A stretch of DNA of 64,000 bases, taken from positions 4,804,501 through 4,868,500 of the forward strand of contig JAFREQ010000042.1 in assembly GCA_025331565.1 (NCBI GenBank), in the 5' to 3' direction. The notes beneath the pieces were generated by a model. The model did no database searches. It was not told the origin of the DNA and saw nothing but the letters and a program-made list of their open reading frames with translations. Both the position numbers and the translations under genes were made by a program. Position 1 is the first letter of the stretch. Every line of letters begins with the position of its first letter. Shown here in pieces: positions 10,201-21,870 of the stretch. This DNA is from Holacanthus passer. Taxonomy: Eukaryota; Chordata; Actinopteri; Pomacanthidae.

Positions 10201-13200
10201 TGCACTGAGAATAAAAGCAGTTTAGCTAAGTGGACTTGGCAGGTCAGACAAGCAAGGTATTGAAAAGTGTCCTCTGTGGAGCAAGCCAACCTTGGCCATG
10301 ACATGAACCTTGGCGCGGCTGTTTACGGCACCACATAACATCACAGGAAGAGCGTTAAGTAGCCTGGCTCTATTTTGCGTAAAACTGCTCCGTACGGAGA
10401 CGTGTGTTTGTGTTCGGTGCCCCTCCGTCTTGTTAAGTGAGGTGTGCGTCATCGCAGGGAGGCACCTGTTGCCAAAGCAGAGGCTTGCCGGGCCGTGTGG
10501 TAAAAAGCTGCCACTGTCAAACATGACAACACAGAGAAATCAAGCGTGGATTTCGCCCTTATTTATGACACCAGACACACATTTTAATCCCGTCACGCAA
10601 CTTATAGATTTCCTGCCTCCCTTGGATCTCTCACGCTACACGTCTTTTTCTCATTCACCTTTAATTTCCATCTCACTTGATCCTCTGCTTCCTCTATTAC
10701 TTCCATGTTCATCATTCATTCCTTGACAGTGACATTAGCCTCACTGACTCATACTATCTGTTTAGTTGTAGTCTTTTCCTTTCCTCAATTAATCTCTCTC
10801 TTTCTCTCTTACTGGTGGGGAACATCCACAGGGCTTCCTTTGACCCCCCCTCCATCTCTCCCGTCTCTCCCCCTGGCGAGGTGTGGAGGCCTGGGGCTCC
10901 ATGCTGCTGTGAACCCTGCTGCCTCTGCCTGCCTGACACCTGCTACCAGCCTCGCAGGGCAGCCCGAGGTGGCTCATACAGAGACCCACACCAGACAGCA
11001 GACACCAGATGTTGCCATGACCGAGCCCATGCCCAAGTCCTGTGGCATTAAAACCATTAAACTGGGAAAACCGCTGGATTGTTGCAATATTGAGGTCGGT
11101 ATTAGGACCAATCCGATGGTTCTGGTTCTTCTTAATTGTGAATGTGTGCTGCTTTTCTCTGTTTCATACCACTGTAAACTGAATATCTCTCAGTTTTGGA
11201 CTATTGATCAGAACAAAGACTAAAGAATAATTGATTAATCAGGGAAAAAAATGGCAGATTAATTGATAATGGAAAACAATTGTTTGCTGCAGCCGTTATT
11301 AACTCTAGTTCATACAACACATCACTTCCCCATTTTACTTTTTACTTTACCACATATTTCTACGTAGTTTAGCAAATAAGAACAAAATAGCTGCCACGCC
11401 TCCGCTCTCAGGTTTACTTCTGTTTTTGAGGTATGATTATGTTACATCATTCTGGTTAACGTGGTGGTGAAGTTTTACAGCCCTGGAAAAATCCACAGGT
11501 GTTGCTCCTTTTAATAAATATAAAATAAAAAAAACATTCCTCAGCTATACCTAAAGTACATATTTCAGAAGTGATGTATTTAAACTCCCAGGCCTCGTGC
11601 TTTTATCTTCTATCTTTACTGTTTCTGTAGTGAAAACTATGAAAGAAAAGAAAAGCTCCTCATAAGGTGTAATGATAAGTTCACTTTTAATTATTCAGAT
11701 GTAGTTAAAAATAGGAACAATGAGATAAATGGAAGGTGAAATGATTGTGTGCAATAACTGAGATCACTGAGAAGCATAATCTCATGATCTATTTACCTGA
11801 ACCTGTGCTCGTGTGTGTGTGTCTGCGTGTGTGTAGGTGTGAATGACTGCCCTCCCAATGTCATCACTTAATCGTCATGGTGGTCTTGTGAAATGCCGAG
11901 ACATGACCTCCGATGCCAGGAAAAAGACAACAGTCTACCGCTGCCTCTCTATAGTGAAACAGGTTGTAAAGTTACAAGATAAATTGCATGAAAAGAATGA
12001 AGTCAACACACATAAATGCATTCGTAGCAGGAAACCACAGGTGTCCCTTTCTCTCTTTCACGTACATTTACACACACAGTGATGGTGGTGATGACGCGCT
12101 GCTGTATGACATTGGCAATGCCAGATGACATAAACGCACATAGTAACTCTAGTAATTTTCCAGCCTTAAAACCACCCCACTCTCCCCAGGTTACGTAATA
12201 TGTATGTGACTTCCTCATTTACGCCAACGCTGGGGCACAGCGTGTGAGATTAATCCCGCTACGCTTTATCCCTCCCACCCCTCCCTCCTCTCCATCTCTC
12301 AACCCCCTGCACCCAATCTCCCAAACCCTCTCCTTCGCTGGCAGCCATTGTTTTTGCACCAAGATCAGTCGAGCTTCTGTGGACTTGCACTGAGGGGCTC
12401 CAAGTAGGCTGCTGCGGTGGCCTTTCAGCAGCTCCACAGGTGTACGCCTGCAGGCTTTCCCGAGAGACAGCAGGACCTCAATAGGTCTCACACAGAGCTT
12501 TGGACTCAATAAAAACAATGGCTGACGGATCATAGCATGGAGATGTATCAGTTTATCTAAAGCTGATGAGGGAATGTGAATCATCTGCCACCTCTAGATT
12601 CATTGAAATGTGGCACGGCAGGCTGTTAAGCTAAACTGCCTTTATGTGTGTCTTTTGATGTCATCCTCTTTTATTTTAACTTTTTATTAAACAGTCGTGA
12701 TTTTATATTCTTTACTTTCACTAGTTTGTTGATGATTTCTTTAAACCTCCATTAAGCCTGTTGGTGGTATGTTTGAGATTTGGCATGAAAGAGTCATATT
12801 TTCATAGTTTGTCAAGCGCATTTGAGGCAAAGCTCCTAAGTAGCCATGAAGGACTCTAATATAGGACTCCAGCGCCTCACTCTGTGTGCGGTACATGAGT
12901 CACTGGTAAATGTTGACTTTGCACATGTGTGTATACGTGCAGGTACAGTATGTGTGTGTTGGCTCAGCACAGTCTTGCGTAGCAGCCTGGGTGCAGATCG
13001 GCCGATATGGGTCTGCTCCCCAGAGGCCGTCCTCTAAGCTGGTGCTCTCGTGGCCGAGCCTATAAAAAGCAGCGGCAGTAGGACAGCATAAACTAGATCG
13101 GAGGGGGTCTCTGGGGACTCTGTGGAATGAGACAGAAGGCTCTAAAACTCTGCCCCGCACCAGCGCTAACAATCGAGCATCTCGAGGGGAGTCAGCTGCG

Positions 13201-16200
13201 CAGATCTGGCCTCATCACAAAGCCGACACAGAGAGAAACACACCTCAGATCTCTTTCCCTTTCCCGGTGTGTGTCAACCCTCTCTGATAGAGGTGGGAGC
13301 ATCAGTCAGGTCCATATGAAGCTTTTCTGATTCCCTCTCTCTCCCTCGTTGCCCAGCTGTAACCCTGCTCTGGATGGATAGATATGGATTTGTACAAGAT
13401 TGATTTGCAGTTATGGCATCTGCCCACGGGCGTATGCCACTACATCACCCAGAAATAAGCACTTGTGTATGTGCATGGCATACAGTACACCAGTGGGGAC
13501 ATACTCAAAATGTTCAGCCAGAAAATATGGGAAGGCATATGGAGTACATTTGGAAAGCAGAGAAATGTAGGTCTCGTGTCTGTGCCCCCTTCTTGTTTCT
13601 GAGGGGCAGCTCTGCTGTTCCCAGTGAAGATTTTCACTTTATGATCCTTTATTTATTTGCATTTCTTTCACTGTAGAAAAATAACTCCATTGGGCAGCAC
13701 TTAGAGCATTCACCTTCATTTTGTCTGTCCTCCTTGCAACCTCTGGTACGTCTTCTGAATACAAAGTTCCCTTGTCTCCTCTCGAGGCCACTCATCTCGG
13801 CCCTGTCCATCTGGGTGAGAGATTCTCTGCAGCAGTTTTATTTCCCGTCTCTGCTGTTGTGATCTTTAGCCTGTCTGAACTCTGAAGAGCAACTCAATTT
13901 CACAAGTCACCCTTTATTCTGAGCCAGGCCCCTGACCAGTGAGCCTTTGAAAACCAAGTGGTACAACCCCATGTGGTGCTCTAAGTGCAATCTAGCAATG
14001 AGTTCAATAACACGATAAGGTGAGAAATGATCCCTCTCAGTATGAGCTGAGTGTTTTTTTCTGTCTACATAGATTCTGGACAAATAAAATGCATGTTTCA
14101 TTGATATGATTATTGGATATGTTTTCGTAAGTTTAATTTCAAATGGTGGAAAAAAAAACTTTGCAGGTGCAAAAATGTTTCAATTCTACAACATTAATGC
14201 ATTTTTGCTAATAACACAAGAGTGCAAGGGCTGGTAGTTAAATAAAAGCAAGGCTAGCAAATTCAAAGGACCCAAATACAAAGATAAAGGTGTGGTTGCC
14301 TTTATCTTATCTGATAAGTGTGAATAGGACTATATCTATTTTGTTGGTGGGTGACTAAAAGATAAAACAACAAACTTTTTTGAGCAATATGAGCAGCATG
14401 ATTAATAGATTAAACAGACATCATAATCTTTGCCTCTGTTTTGTTTTGTTTTTTTCCTCAAAGAATTGGACACACTGTCGGCTCTTGTCAATATTGAACC
14501 TAAACCTAAATATCAGGCCACCCTGCTCCTTCCTGACAAGGCTGACAGACAAAATGTTTCCATGAGCACGACAAATACACGACCAAAGGCCAGTGATGAG
14601 ATCTATCATGTGACAAACAGCTCTGTCAGACACATTTAGGCTATGCCCAGTCATCACTAACAGACAGTGCTGCCAGACAGCTTCAACAAGGCTTCACTGA
14701 GTAACACCCGCTTGTCGAGTTTCCAGCTGTTTCAAAGAGGGTCAAGGACGTGGCTACGCAAATTACAACCCCAACTGTAGCTCAGTGAGGTCCGAGGTCT
14801 GTCACATATGCATGCTGTGCTCATTCCTATTCAAATTATCAGCGGCGTTGAATTCCCATAAGTCTGAGAGGCTGCATGTTGCTTCTCAACATTCACATAA
14901 CACTTTTGCAGTGACCTTTGGCCCCACCACTGGCTAACTGAATAAACAGATGGGCTAGAGATAGCATCTGGAGGGGCTCTCCAATGACCCCAAAATAGGA
15001 AATGTAATTATGCTGAACCCGCTGGCAGAATGATATCATACTCAGACAACCACCCCCTCTCTCTTTCTCCTTCTCCTCTGTCACACAGTACCCCCCAGCA
15101 TTTACGTAATTAGCTGCTGGTAGCTGTTTGGCCCGTCGTTCCAGAGACTGTATGAAGAAAGGTTTACCATCACAACACAACAGAGATAATGTGCCAATGG
15201 CTGATGAGTGACAGGAAGCCACCTGCCAGGCCACAGCGAACACTGGGGCAACGCACAGGGCGAGGCGACAACAGGGGAGGTGCCAATCAAAGCTTTCACA
15301 GAGACGATGGCACGGCTAACAGCCTGCAAACACTCCGACAATTCTCCTGTTCTTGTTCATGCACTCGATTTCAGTGGTGTCACATTGTGCAGCTGACAAA
15401 GACCAGTTCCAGAGGTCGACAGGCAGGCACAAACAAAGGACAAAGTAGCTATAGTTACTCATCTGCAACGTCATATGCGCCCACAGGTGATAAATGAAAA
15501 AAGGTTACTGTTGATGGTTGCTATGCAGCGTGCAGGTCATTGCTTGGATGCAAAAGGCATGAATAAACTCTCCAAGTGCAAAATTTCAACATCACTTAGG
15601 ATTGTAGCCAGGATTTGTGAGCGCTGAGTTGAAAAGGTTCAAAACATCTAAAAACACTTTCATTATCATCTGATTGCGTAAATTCCAAATGTTAGTTTTG
15701 TGCCTCAGGAAGAAAAACAATTTGCTACGTCATTTGGTGGCAGTGTTGGACCAGCCAGTTTAGGGCGCAGCTTTTTTCCACACTTTTAAAAAAAGATTTC
15801 CTCCCTGTGATCTCCAAGTCATGCAGTGAGAACGGCTGGTGAGGACAGTGCTTTAGAGCACTCCAACATCTCGTTTTCATGAGCCCAGGTTAAAAAAAGC
15901 TCACAGTTGATGATGACATTAAATATTTCTTAATTACCTTTGAATGCATTGTTCTGGCTTGTCAATGGCAGGAAACAAAAGGTGACGGGGCTTTTCATCT
16001 CATAGCATCAGTCACTGGCAAAGCTAGAGGTGCATATAGATATTGAAGATTCTCTTGATCACAATGAAGTAAAAAAAAGCTGTTCTGCATACATATGATA
16101 TAAAGCCTGAGAAATATAGACAGAGAATTCTGCTCCCTTGACATAAATCCTCATGAGAACCTAAAGAAGCTGTATGCATGGTTGAAGGAGTTGTACAGGA

Positions 16201-19200
16201 AGTGGATTAACTCAACTCTCCTGGGTTGCAGAGGTTTGGATAAAATAGCTCTGACAGCATGGGGAGGATCAGAGTTTCTTTGTGTTGACTTTTAGTTTTT
16301 GTCTATGTTGTCCTCCCCTTTCAGCCTTATCTTTTAGTATAGTTGAATCTTTTTTGGGAAAATAAACCCAAATTTGATCTTAAAACACCTGTTTCCTTGT
16401 GCCTTGACTGCTTGGTCCACATTTGGTTGTGTTATATGTTGTGATATTCGTGCATAACCTTGTTTCTGCTTTGGGTCATTCCCATCTAAACATATTGAAT
16501 ATGACTTGATGTGCCCCAGTGCAAGCTCATTAAGTTGCAGGCAGATAAACATGAAAAAAAAAAATGTCTCAACCGCTATGACGAAAATCAGAGATTACAA
16601 CAGGCACAGCAGCAATAACATAATGCCATGTCTTCTCTGTGTTGATGAAACAGGGATCGAGACCAATCCCATTTGTTTTGAGTCACGCCTCGGTGCTCTT
16701 CTCAATATGCCGGCATCAGTCTTTTGTCCAGCGTCCAGCTCTTGACCCTGAAAGTGAAATCAGGAGGGAGCAAAGCAGCTCAAAGGTGAAGTTCAGGGTC
16801 CAGATCCTGACACAGTTGCAATGTTCATACTGATGTCTGATGACATTTGGTGACAAGTCAGCTCTAGATCCTGTCCAGCCCTTGTCCCTCAACCCCCATT
16901 TCTCCCCCCCGCTGTGCCACTGCTGCCTTTCTAATCCTCTCCCTCTCCTCTCATCACGGATATGATTGCTGCTGTTGTTGCTATAGCCGTGGTTAAAAGA
17001 TGAAGCCGTGGTTAAAAGATGAAGTGCATTGTGGTTTCTCTGCACCGTCATCGATAGAAAAAAGCTGTGGATGAGCAGTTAAGAGGTGAATGAACGCACA
17101 TTAGGGAGCTGTTTCTCTTAAGTCCCTGATGACAGCCTGGCTTGGTTTGATTAACGACGATCCCTGAAGCGACAAGTGAGTGACTGAGTGGGATAATGAC
17201 ACCAAATGACAACAGAGGATTTGTTGACCGCTGCGTGAAAGTCTAAGTGTTGCAGCATTGCAGGTCTCCATCAGGCCCTGTACAGTGCCTGTGCATGCCT
17301 GAGGTGCAGCGGGCATTATGGCACATTTTCAACTCACTGTGTACAGTGTCATCAGACGACAAATCACTCTACCCATGCTCAATATTTATGTTTTTTAACT
17401 GTGTACACATTACACACATCCATGCGCACAGGAGGCAACAGAGGATGATAGATTGTTTACTGAATATAATCATTAAGATGACATGATTTTCAGAATAAAA
17501 TATAAATGATTTAATGGAATAAACAGGTTTTGGTGCACAGAAACTTCACTGTAAAAACAAAGTGGAAAAGGAACATGAAAGGAAACTTTGTGCTAAACTG
17601 CTGTTGACAGACACAGGCCATGAAAATGTGTCTGGAGTCATTAACTAATCAAAATGCCTGGGTTGTCAAAAACAGGGAGGAACAAACACATATACAACCG
17701 ACAGAAGACAGAGGTCCATTGATTGTGTCCAAACAGTAATTACAATCTGTGGGTTCCAGTATGGCAATAAATCCTTTTAAAATAATTTCTTTCCCATTTA
17801 GTTTTGCTTCTACAAACCTCAACAAACTGCACTGGGCAGTTTGAAAACAACATAAAAATTCCTTTTTATAAAGCATCATCACATCATTGGGCAAACTGAG
17901 TCACACCACTACAGTGACATTCCTGACTGTCCACATGCAAGGGAAAGATCACTGCACCCTCTTACCCAGTCCCAGCATGCTTTGTGCTATCCAACAAGAT
18001 GTTCTTTCTGGGAGTGCATGTTGACAGTCCCCCAGACTGCTAATGTTTACCCACAAACATGCGCTGCATCAAAGGTCGCTGTTTGACGTTTAACCCAGAG
18101 ACTGGACTGGGGAGGATGAGGGGTAGGGTGGAGAGAGTGGGCGGGTCAGGGGAACCTAAATCATGCCCCTCATAACCCCTTTAGGTTTAATATAGATTAA
18201 TGTGGAAGTGTTTGCCATGTGAAGGCTTTGGACTGATGCCCTTTCCTGTCCTTTGATATTCCCTTTCATATTGGGGGTTTCCTGTCAATTCAAAGGATCA
18301 ACATGAGCTGACCAGATCAGGGTGGGTCGAGAGAGCAGAAACATAGAGAGATGTCTGCTTGTTGAGTCCACAGGGAGGCAGACTTGGAGGGAATCAGGGA
18401 TGCAGCGTCTGCACCATGACCCTAATCTCTGTCCATTATGCACATTACCCTACATCACTTGCAAAACACGCAGGATTGGCGTGTGTGGGTGTGTGTGGAG
18501 TGGGGGTAGGGACGGTAAACACAGCCATGTGCTTTCTCTGTGTTGTTGCAGACAAACACAACTTTGCTCACGACTTCGCAATGTGAAGAATGATCATTTT
18601 ATATAATAATTTGTTCTGGTAGGATTTCAAGAAGAGACTAGGAGGGCAGAACATATCTGCAGATATACTGATAGACTTGTTGTAAATTTCCCCACTGTGG
18701 GACGAATAAAGGTTTATCTTATCTTATCTTATAGACACCAGGGATGACACTGCAAAACAAGAGAGGAACTATTATGATGATGCATGTGTTCTTGAAACAT
18801 TCTGGTGTTGGCACATGAGGTGAAGTGACATTCAGGTTGTCTCCTATAATACACAGAACCCACTGAGGACAGTTTTCAGAGGTTGATAGAAATCTGCACA
18901 GTGAGATCAGTGGATCATTCTGAGTAACCTGGACAGTTTTAATTAAAAGAGATGTTCTTTTGAATTATTAAGATGTCATATTTCAATGCTTTGCACTCCA
19001 CAGACAAATGTAGCGAAGACGGTTCAAGCTAGAAAATTGGCTAAATAAAACTGAGACACCTGCATGGCTACATACGAGTAAATCAGGTTTATTGTTGTTA
19101 TTTGAGTAACCTCCTTTTATGGTAAACCTTGCAGACATCTAAGCAGAAAATCTTCCTTCAGAGTAAACATTCACAAACAGGTGAGAAATTTCCAGTATCT

Positions 19201-21556
19201 TACACCTTTGAGTCATATACAAATAGCTGCTGTTTCCTCCCACAATGTGCAATATTTTGCTGAGTGGGAGTTATGGAAGCGTCTCTCACATTAACATCCA
19301 ACCTATCAAAGTGCATTCACACATACATATCAACAAGCATGCAACAGCACCAATGTAAACAACTTATCAGACAGACAGAGCTGTCCATTAAAGTTGACCT
19401 TTTAGGTGCCGGCTGTGGGGGAGCTTTGGGCGACATAGTTGTGCAGCCCGTCTCCATAGTAACAAGGCCCCGGCGGTTCAGTCGATAGCGGTTTTGGGGG
19501 GTTTAAATGCCATCAGAAAGAACAGTAAGGAGTTACCGGTTGTGTAACAAGTTTGGTGGAATGGTATAGTCATTGCAACTCATTAGCAAAGACAGACTTG
19601 TGGGCGACAATAATTGCTGTGGGAGTGGAAGGGAATGAAATGAGTGTTGTTAACCGTTACCCCTGCCCACCCGAACGTCCCTGGAGACTCCCATCAGCCT
19701 CGGGTAGATGCTACATCCTTTTAAACACACATAAACACATCCTCCCCTGAACGCCCTTCTGTTTCCCGTACTCGCTTTCAGCACAATTGTTGCTTTGTTG
19801 TAATCAGCATTCATCCACCTGCACACACAATGACATGCAAAAAAAAAAAAAACAATTCCTCAACCATTTATATTTTTATGCTCTTAAAACAACTACAACT
19901 ACAAGCAGCAAGTTGAAACAGAAGCTTTAGCACACACAATCTGTCTGAAGGTAAAGGCCAAGGCCGGCCTACTGGACAAAAGCTAAATATAGCCGATCAC
20001 TGTTTGGCCATAAGGTGATTGAGCAATAAGGTCCTCCCCAAAACAGACGGAAGTGAGAGATTTTTTTTTTTTTTTTTTTTTTTTCCACATATGGTAGATT
20101 GATATCCTGTGGTTTTTTGGAAGACATGATAGAGATCAGAGTGTGACGACAGGACATGAGAGATAGAGAAAATAAGAGGGGGAGGAGGAGAGCAAGTGTT
20201 CATGTGTAAATGTGAGTGGAAGTCTTGTGAGGCATTGCAAAACATTTCCATTTTAGCAAGTCATTAAGTCTATAATTCACTGTTAGTGTTTCCCATGAGA
20301 AAGTGCAATGGGACAACTTGTTCGGTGACAAGAAAAGTCTTAAAAGCAGGTAGTGTGAGGCAAGAAAATCACACTTCATTCAAGAAAAAAGTGGAAAAGT
20401 GCGATTATCACACTTTCTCGAAGGATCTACAAACAAGCTTGTTGCTGTATGGGAGCATGTGATGATCAGTCAAGGGAAAGATGGAGCATGATTGCAGGCC
20501 ACTCTGGTCCATTAAAAGCCTCATTTATGCAAGCTGTGAAACAAGGACAGTAACTGAGGGAGCTGACCCCAGACAGGTGAACCCAGAGATTAGGCTGTGT
20601 GTGTTTCCATCTCTGCTTTCCTTCATATAGCACATCTCTTTCTTGCGTCCCCGCCCCATCTCTCCTCGAGCTCTCAGGAGGGATGAGCCATTGGCCTCGA
20701 TCTACCTCGCCACCAAACGGTTCCTGCTTTGGCCCACTTTTCCCTGCTCTAAAATAAGAGCCACCAGCATTTGAGCCAAAAAAGAAAGACCAGAGTTGTC
20801 CTGTCAAAAATGAGCATAAACATTTCATAGAATGAAAAAGGCCACACTGATGGTGAGAAGACATTTCAAGGATTGTAGGAATCAGATGACAGAGGTCACT
20901 CGCAGGCAGAGAGAGTGACAAGCAGTCAAAGATGAGGTAAACTGTAATTATTAACAGTGGCAACTCCAAAATGTCAAGGGCTTGTTATTGTGGCTGAGTT
21001 ACAAAAGACTGGGCTGGCTTCATACGCAAGATAATGACATTTTCATTATGTCAACGTTACATTTTGGAACAGGTCAAGATGAGACGAGAGAGCAAGGCAC
21101 TAATCTCATGAGGAAACAGAGCGAGGGAAATGTCATCATAATTTCTCAAACGCTTGGAGGACAGACCGAGCAAACTCAGCCCTGCATGAGGAACTTGTCA
21201 AAAATTAAACAAAGCTGACAGAAAAGCTGACGCACAGTGTTCTTACATTGAGACATTTGTCCAGTAATGCTACTGCACCTCATAGCTGCACTGAGCAATA
21301 CCCCTCGCTCGAATGACCGGGCGGAAGGCAGAGGGGAAATTAGTCAATAAGAAAATTAGACTTAAGATTTAAATCAAACACAAAAACAAGTCAGAGCTAA
21401 AGCTAAAGAAACACAAAACACTTGGGTCCAACGCCTGCTCACCATCTCCACTTGCCGGGGGTCCAGGTTGGTGGGCGCAGAGGCCGGCACTGCAAACTGG
21501 ATCTTCTTCCTCTCCTTGGGCTCCCCCTCCACCTCGGTCGACACGGAGGGATCCAT
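4083..21556 (-). CDS. ppp1r1b: ppp1r1b (DARPP-32), five coding exons
   Basis: This gene encodes a cytosolic neuronal regulator that inhibits protein phosphatase 1 once PKA phosphorylates it downstream of dopamine D1 receptors. The join 21556-21443, 8713-8630, 7924-7849, 6553-6422, 4264-4083 keeps one frame through four GT-AG introns and gives 195 residues (human about 204). Visible parts are the PP1-docking KKIQF (17-21), LDPRQVEM (31-38), the PKA site RRRRPT with Thr45 (human Thr34), the PPSLKAVQ core (87-94), two acidic stretches (about 112-128 and 168-178) and a basic KSRKRQRR tail (181-188). The human Cdk5 site Thr75 aligns with Gln86, so that switch seems absent. It is divergent from neurod2, as in human. 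Identity rests on several collinear motifs across exons. The last exon is assigned by phase, acceptor quality and its acidic run, and is the least certain part. Confidence 0.93.
4265..6421 (-). other. ppp1r1b: ppp1r1b intron 4
   Basis: A 2157-bp intron between coding exons 4 and 5, bounded by GTGAGA and a polypyrimidine/ACATCAG acceptor on the minus strand. It is mostly AT-rich unique sequence. I see no further exon with DARPP-32-like coding potential and no recognisable mobile element. Confidence 0.75.
6422..6553 (-). CDS. ppp1r1b: ppp1r1b coding exon 4 (residues 92-135, acidic)
   Basis: The acceptor tgtgtag|CTG joins the G left by exon 3 to give Ala92. The exon then reads VQKMAEAHMQNLGVYPPLED, followed by an acidic run PCEGEEDEDHSEEGEDTSP. 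It ends GCC G|GTGAGA in phase 1. The VQKMAEAHMQ segment matches human VQRIAESHLQ. The acidic run corresponds to the human region holding the CK2 site; HSEEGED is the only obvious CK2-type serine here. Length is 132 nt. Confidence 0.92.
6554..7848 (-). other. ppp1r1b: ppp1r1b intron 3
   Basis: A 1295-bp intron. It holds an (AC)n tract at about 6573-6595 close to the exon 4 acceptor, and a long pyrimidine-rich stretch on the plus strand at 6840-7080. Plus-strand ORFs here are translations of that low-complexity tract. Confidence 0.75.
7849..7924 (-). CDS. ppp1r1b: ppp1r1b coding exon 3 (residues 67-91)
   Basis: The acceptor gttcgcag|TGG and donor AAAG|GTAGGT bound a 76-nt exon encoding WVVGENGVLKPKRVNPN and VYQPPSLK, plus one base of the next codon. 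It aligns with human GHHLKSKRPNPCAYTPPSLK. The human Cdk5 target threonine of YTPPS is glutamine here (YQPPS, Gln86). CAG encodes Gln, and no single-base change turns it into a Thr codon, so a one-base sequencing error cannot explain the difference. Confidence 0.93.
7925..8629 (-). other. ppp1r1b: ppp1r1b intron 2
   Basis: A 705-bp intron between the PKA-site exon and the PPSLK exon. It contains a T run at 8215-8230 (an A run on the sense strand). Nothing else is recognisable. Confidence 0.75.
8630..8713 (-). CDS. ppp1r1b: ppp1r1b coding exon 2 (residues 39-66, PKA site)
   Basis: The acceptor tttatag|ATC and donor CAG|GTAAAG bound an 84-nt, phase 0-0 exon encoding IRRRRPTPATLFRVADQSS and PEDDQSTHQ. 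RRRRPT carries the threonine (Thr45 here, Thr34 in human) that PKA phosphorylates to make the protein a PP1 inhibitor. The match to human RRRRPTPAMLFRLSEHSSPEE is nearly residue for residue. A 12.7 kb intron separates it from exon 1. Confidence 0.95.
16986..17023. repeat. 19-bp perfect tandem duplication
   Basis: The unit GCCGTGGTTAAAAGATGAA occurs twice head to tail (16986-17004 and 17005-17023) with no mismatch, suggesting a recent duplication. It lies in ppp1r1b intron 1 and has no coding context. Confidence 0.9.
18640..18735 (+). mobile_element. 3' end of a fish non-LTR retrotransposon copy
   Basis: The words AATTTCCCCACTGTGGGAC, then GAATAAAGG and a short tandem (TTATC)n tail, match the general form of 3' ends of widespread teleost LINE copies (a polyadenylation-like hexamer followed by a pentamer repeat). 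Only the tail is recognisable. The 5' limit is uncertain and no reverse-transcriptase ORF is present. The family name is not certain from memory. Confidence 0.6.
20061..20084. repeat. T24 homopolymer tract
   Basis: An uninterrupted run of about 24 T within ppp1r1b intron 1 (A-run on the sense strand). It could be the tail of a minus-strand retroposed copy, but no body is recognisable beside it. Confidence 0.85.
21443..21556 (-). CDS. ppp1r1b: ppp1r1b coding exon 1 (residues 1-38)
   Basis: Translation starts at the ATG at 21556-21554 in a strong GCCATGG context, and no in-frame ATG is seen just upstream. The exon encodes MDPSVSTEVEG, then KERKKIQF (the PP1-docking motif) and LDPRQVEM. It ends ATG|GTGAGC, a good splice donor. 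The N-terminus has about ten more residues (SVSTEVEGEP region) than human DARPP-32, which begins MDPKDRKKIQF. Length is 114 nt, phase 0. Confidence 0.94.
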
Positions 21557-21870
21557 GGCTCTGGATCCTGGGGGTCTGACTCCCAGCGGAAAGGAGAGGT
21601 TGCTGGGGAAGATCACTTTAACCTCCCTGGAGGAACCTCCCACTGCTGGGTAGTCCCGCTCCTGAAGACCTGTCTTCTCTCTCCTGCCTTCACACCCTGG
21701 CTCCTTCCTCTCTTAGAAAAACAATGAACTGAACTGACTCTGTTTTTGTCACCTCCTGTCCTCTTTCCCTCTCCAGCAGTTACTAATATTCTCCTCTACC
21801 TCTCCTGCTCTCCCTCCTTCTCTCCCCTCCCTCACAACCTGTGCAGCTGGAGTGAATGAGACAAGTCCTT
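21557..21870 (-). promoter_or_regulatory. ppp1r1b: ppp1r1b 5' UTR and proximal promoter region
   Basis: Immediately upstream of the ppp1r1b ATG on the minus strand the sequence is GA-rich, moderately CpG-poor, lacks an upstream ATG close to the start and has no clear TATA box. The transcription start cannot be placed from sequence. A non-coding first exon further upstream cannot be excluded. Confidence 0.4.

Larger units (their letters stand above)
8714..21442 (-). other. ppp1r1b: ppp1r1b intron 1 (12.7 kb)
   Basis: A large first coding intron. Inside I recognise a non-LTR retrotransposon tail at about 18640-18735, a 19-bp tandem duplication at 16986-17023, a T run at 20061-20084 and scattered short CA tracts. 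Pyrimidine-rich stretches at 10660-10880 and 12250-12320 generate spurious ORFs. No second gene is supported on either strand. In mammals, alternative first exons producing a truncated DARPP-32 (t-DARPP) map to this region of the gene; I could not identify such an exon here. Confidence 0.75.

Noticed and set aside
10310..11223. Cluster of ORFs of 100-172 codons in ppp1r1b intron 1
   Set aside because: They sit in pyrimidine-rich DNA and show no conserved motif. The minus and plus frames are equally open, as expected from composition.
20466..20969. Minus-strand ORF of 167 codons
   Set aside because: No recognisable domain, no coding-like codon bias, and it lies in the ppp1r1b intron without good splice sites in phase.
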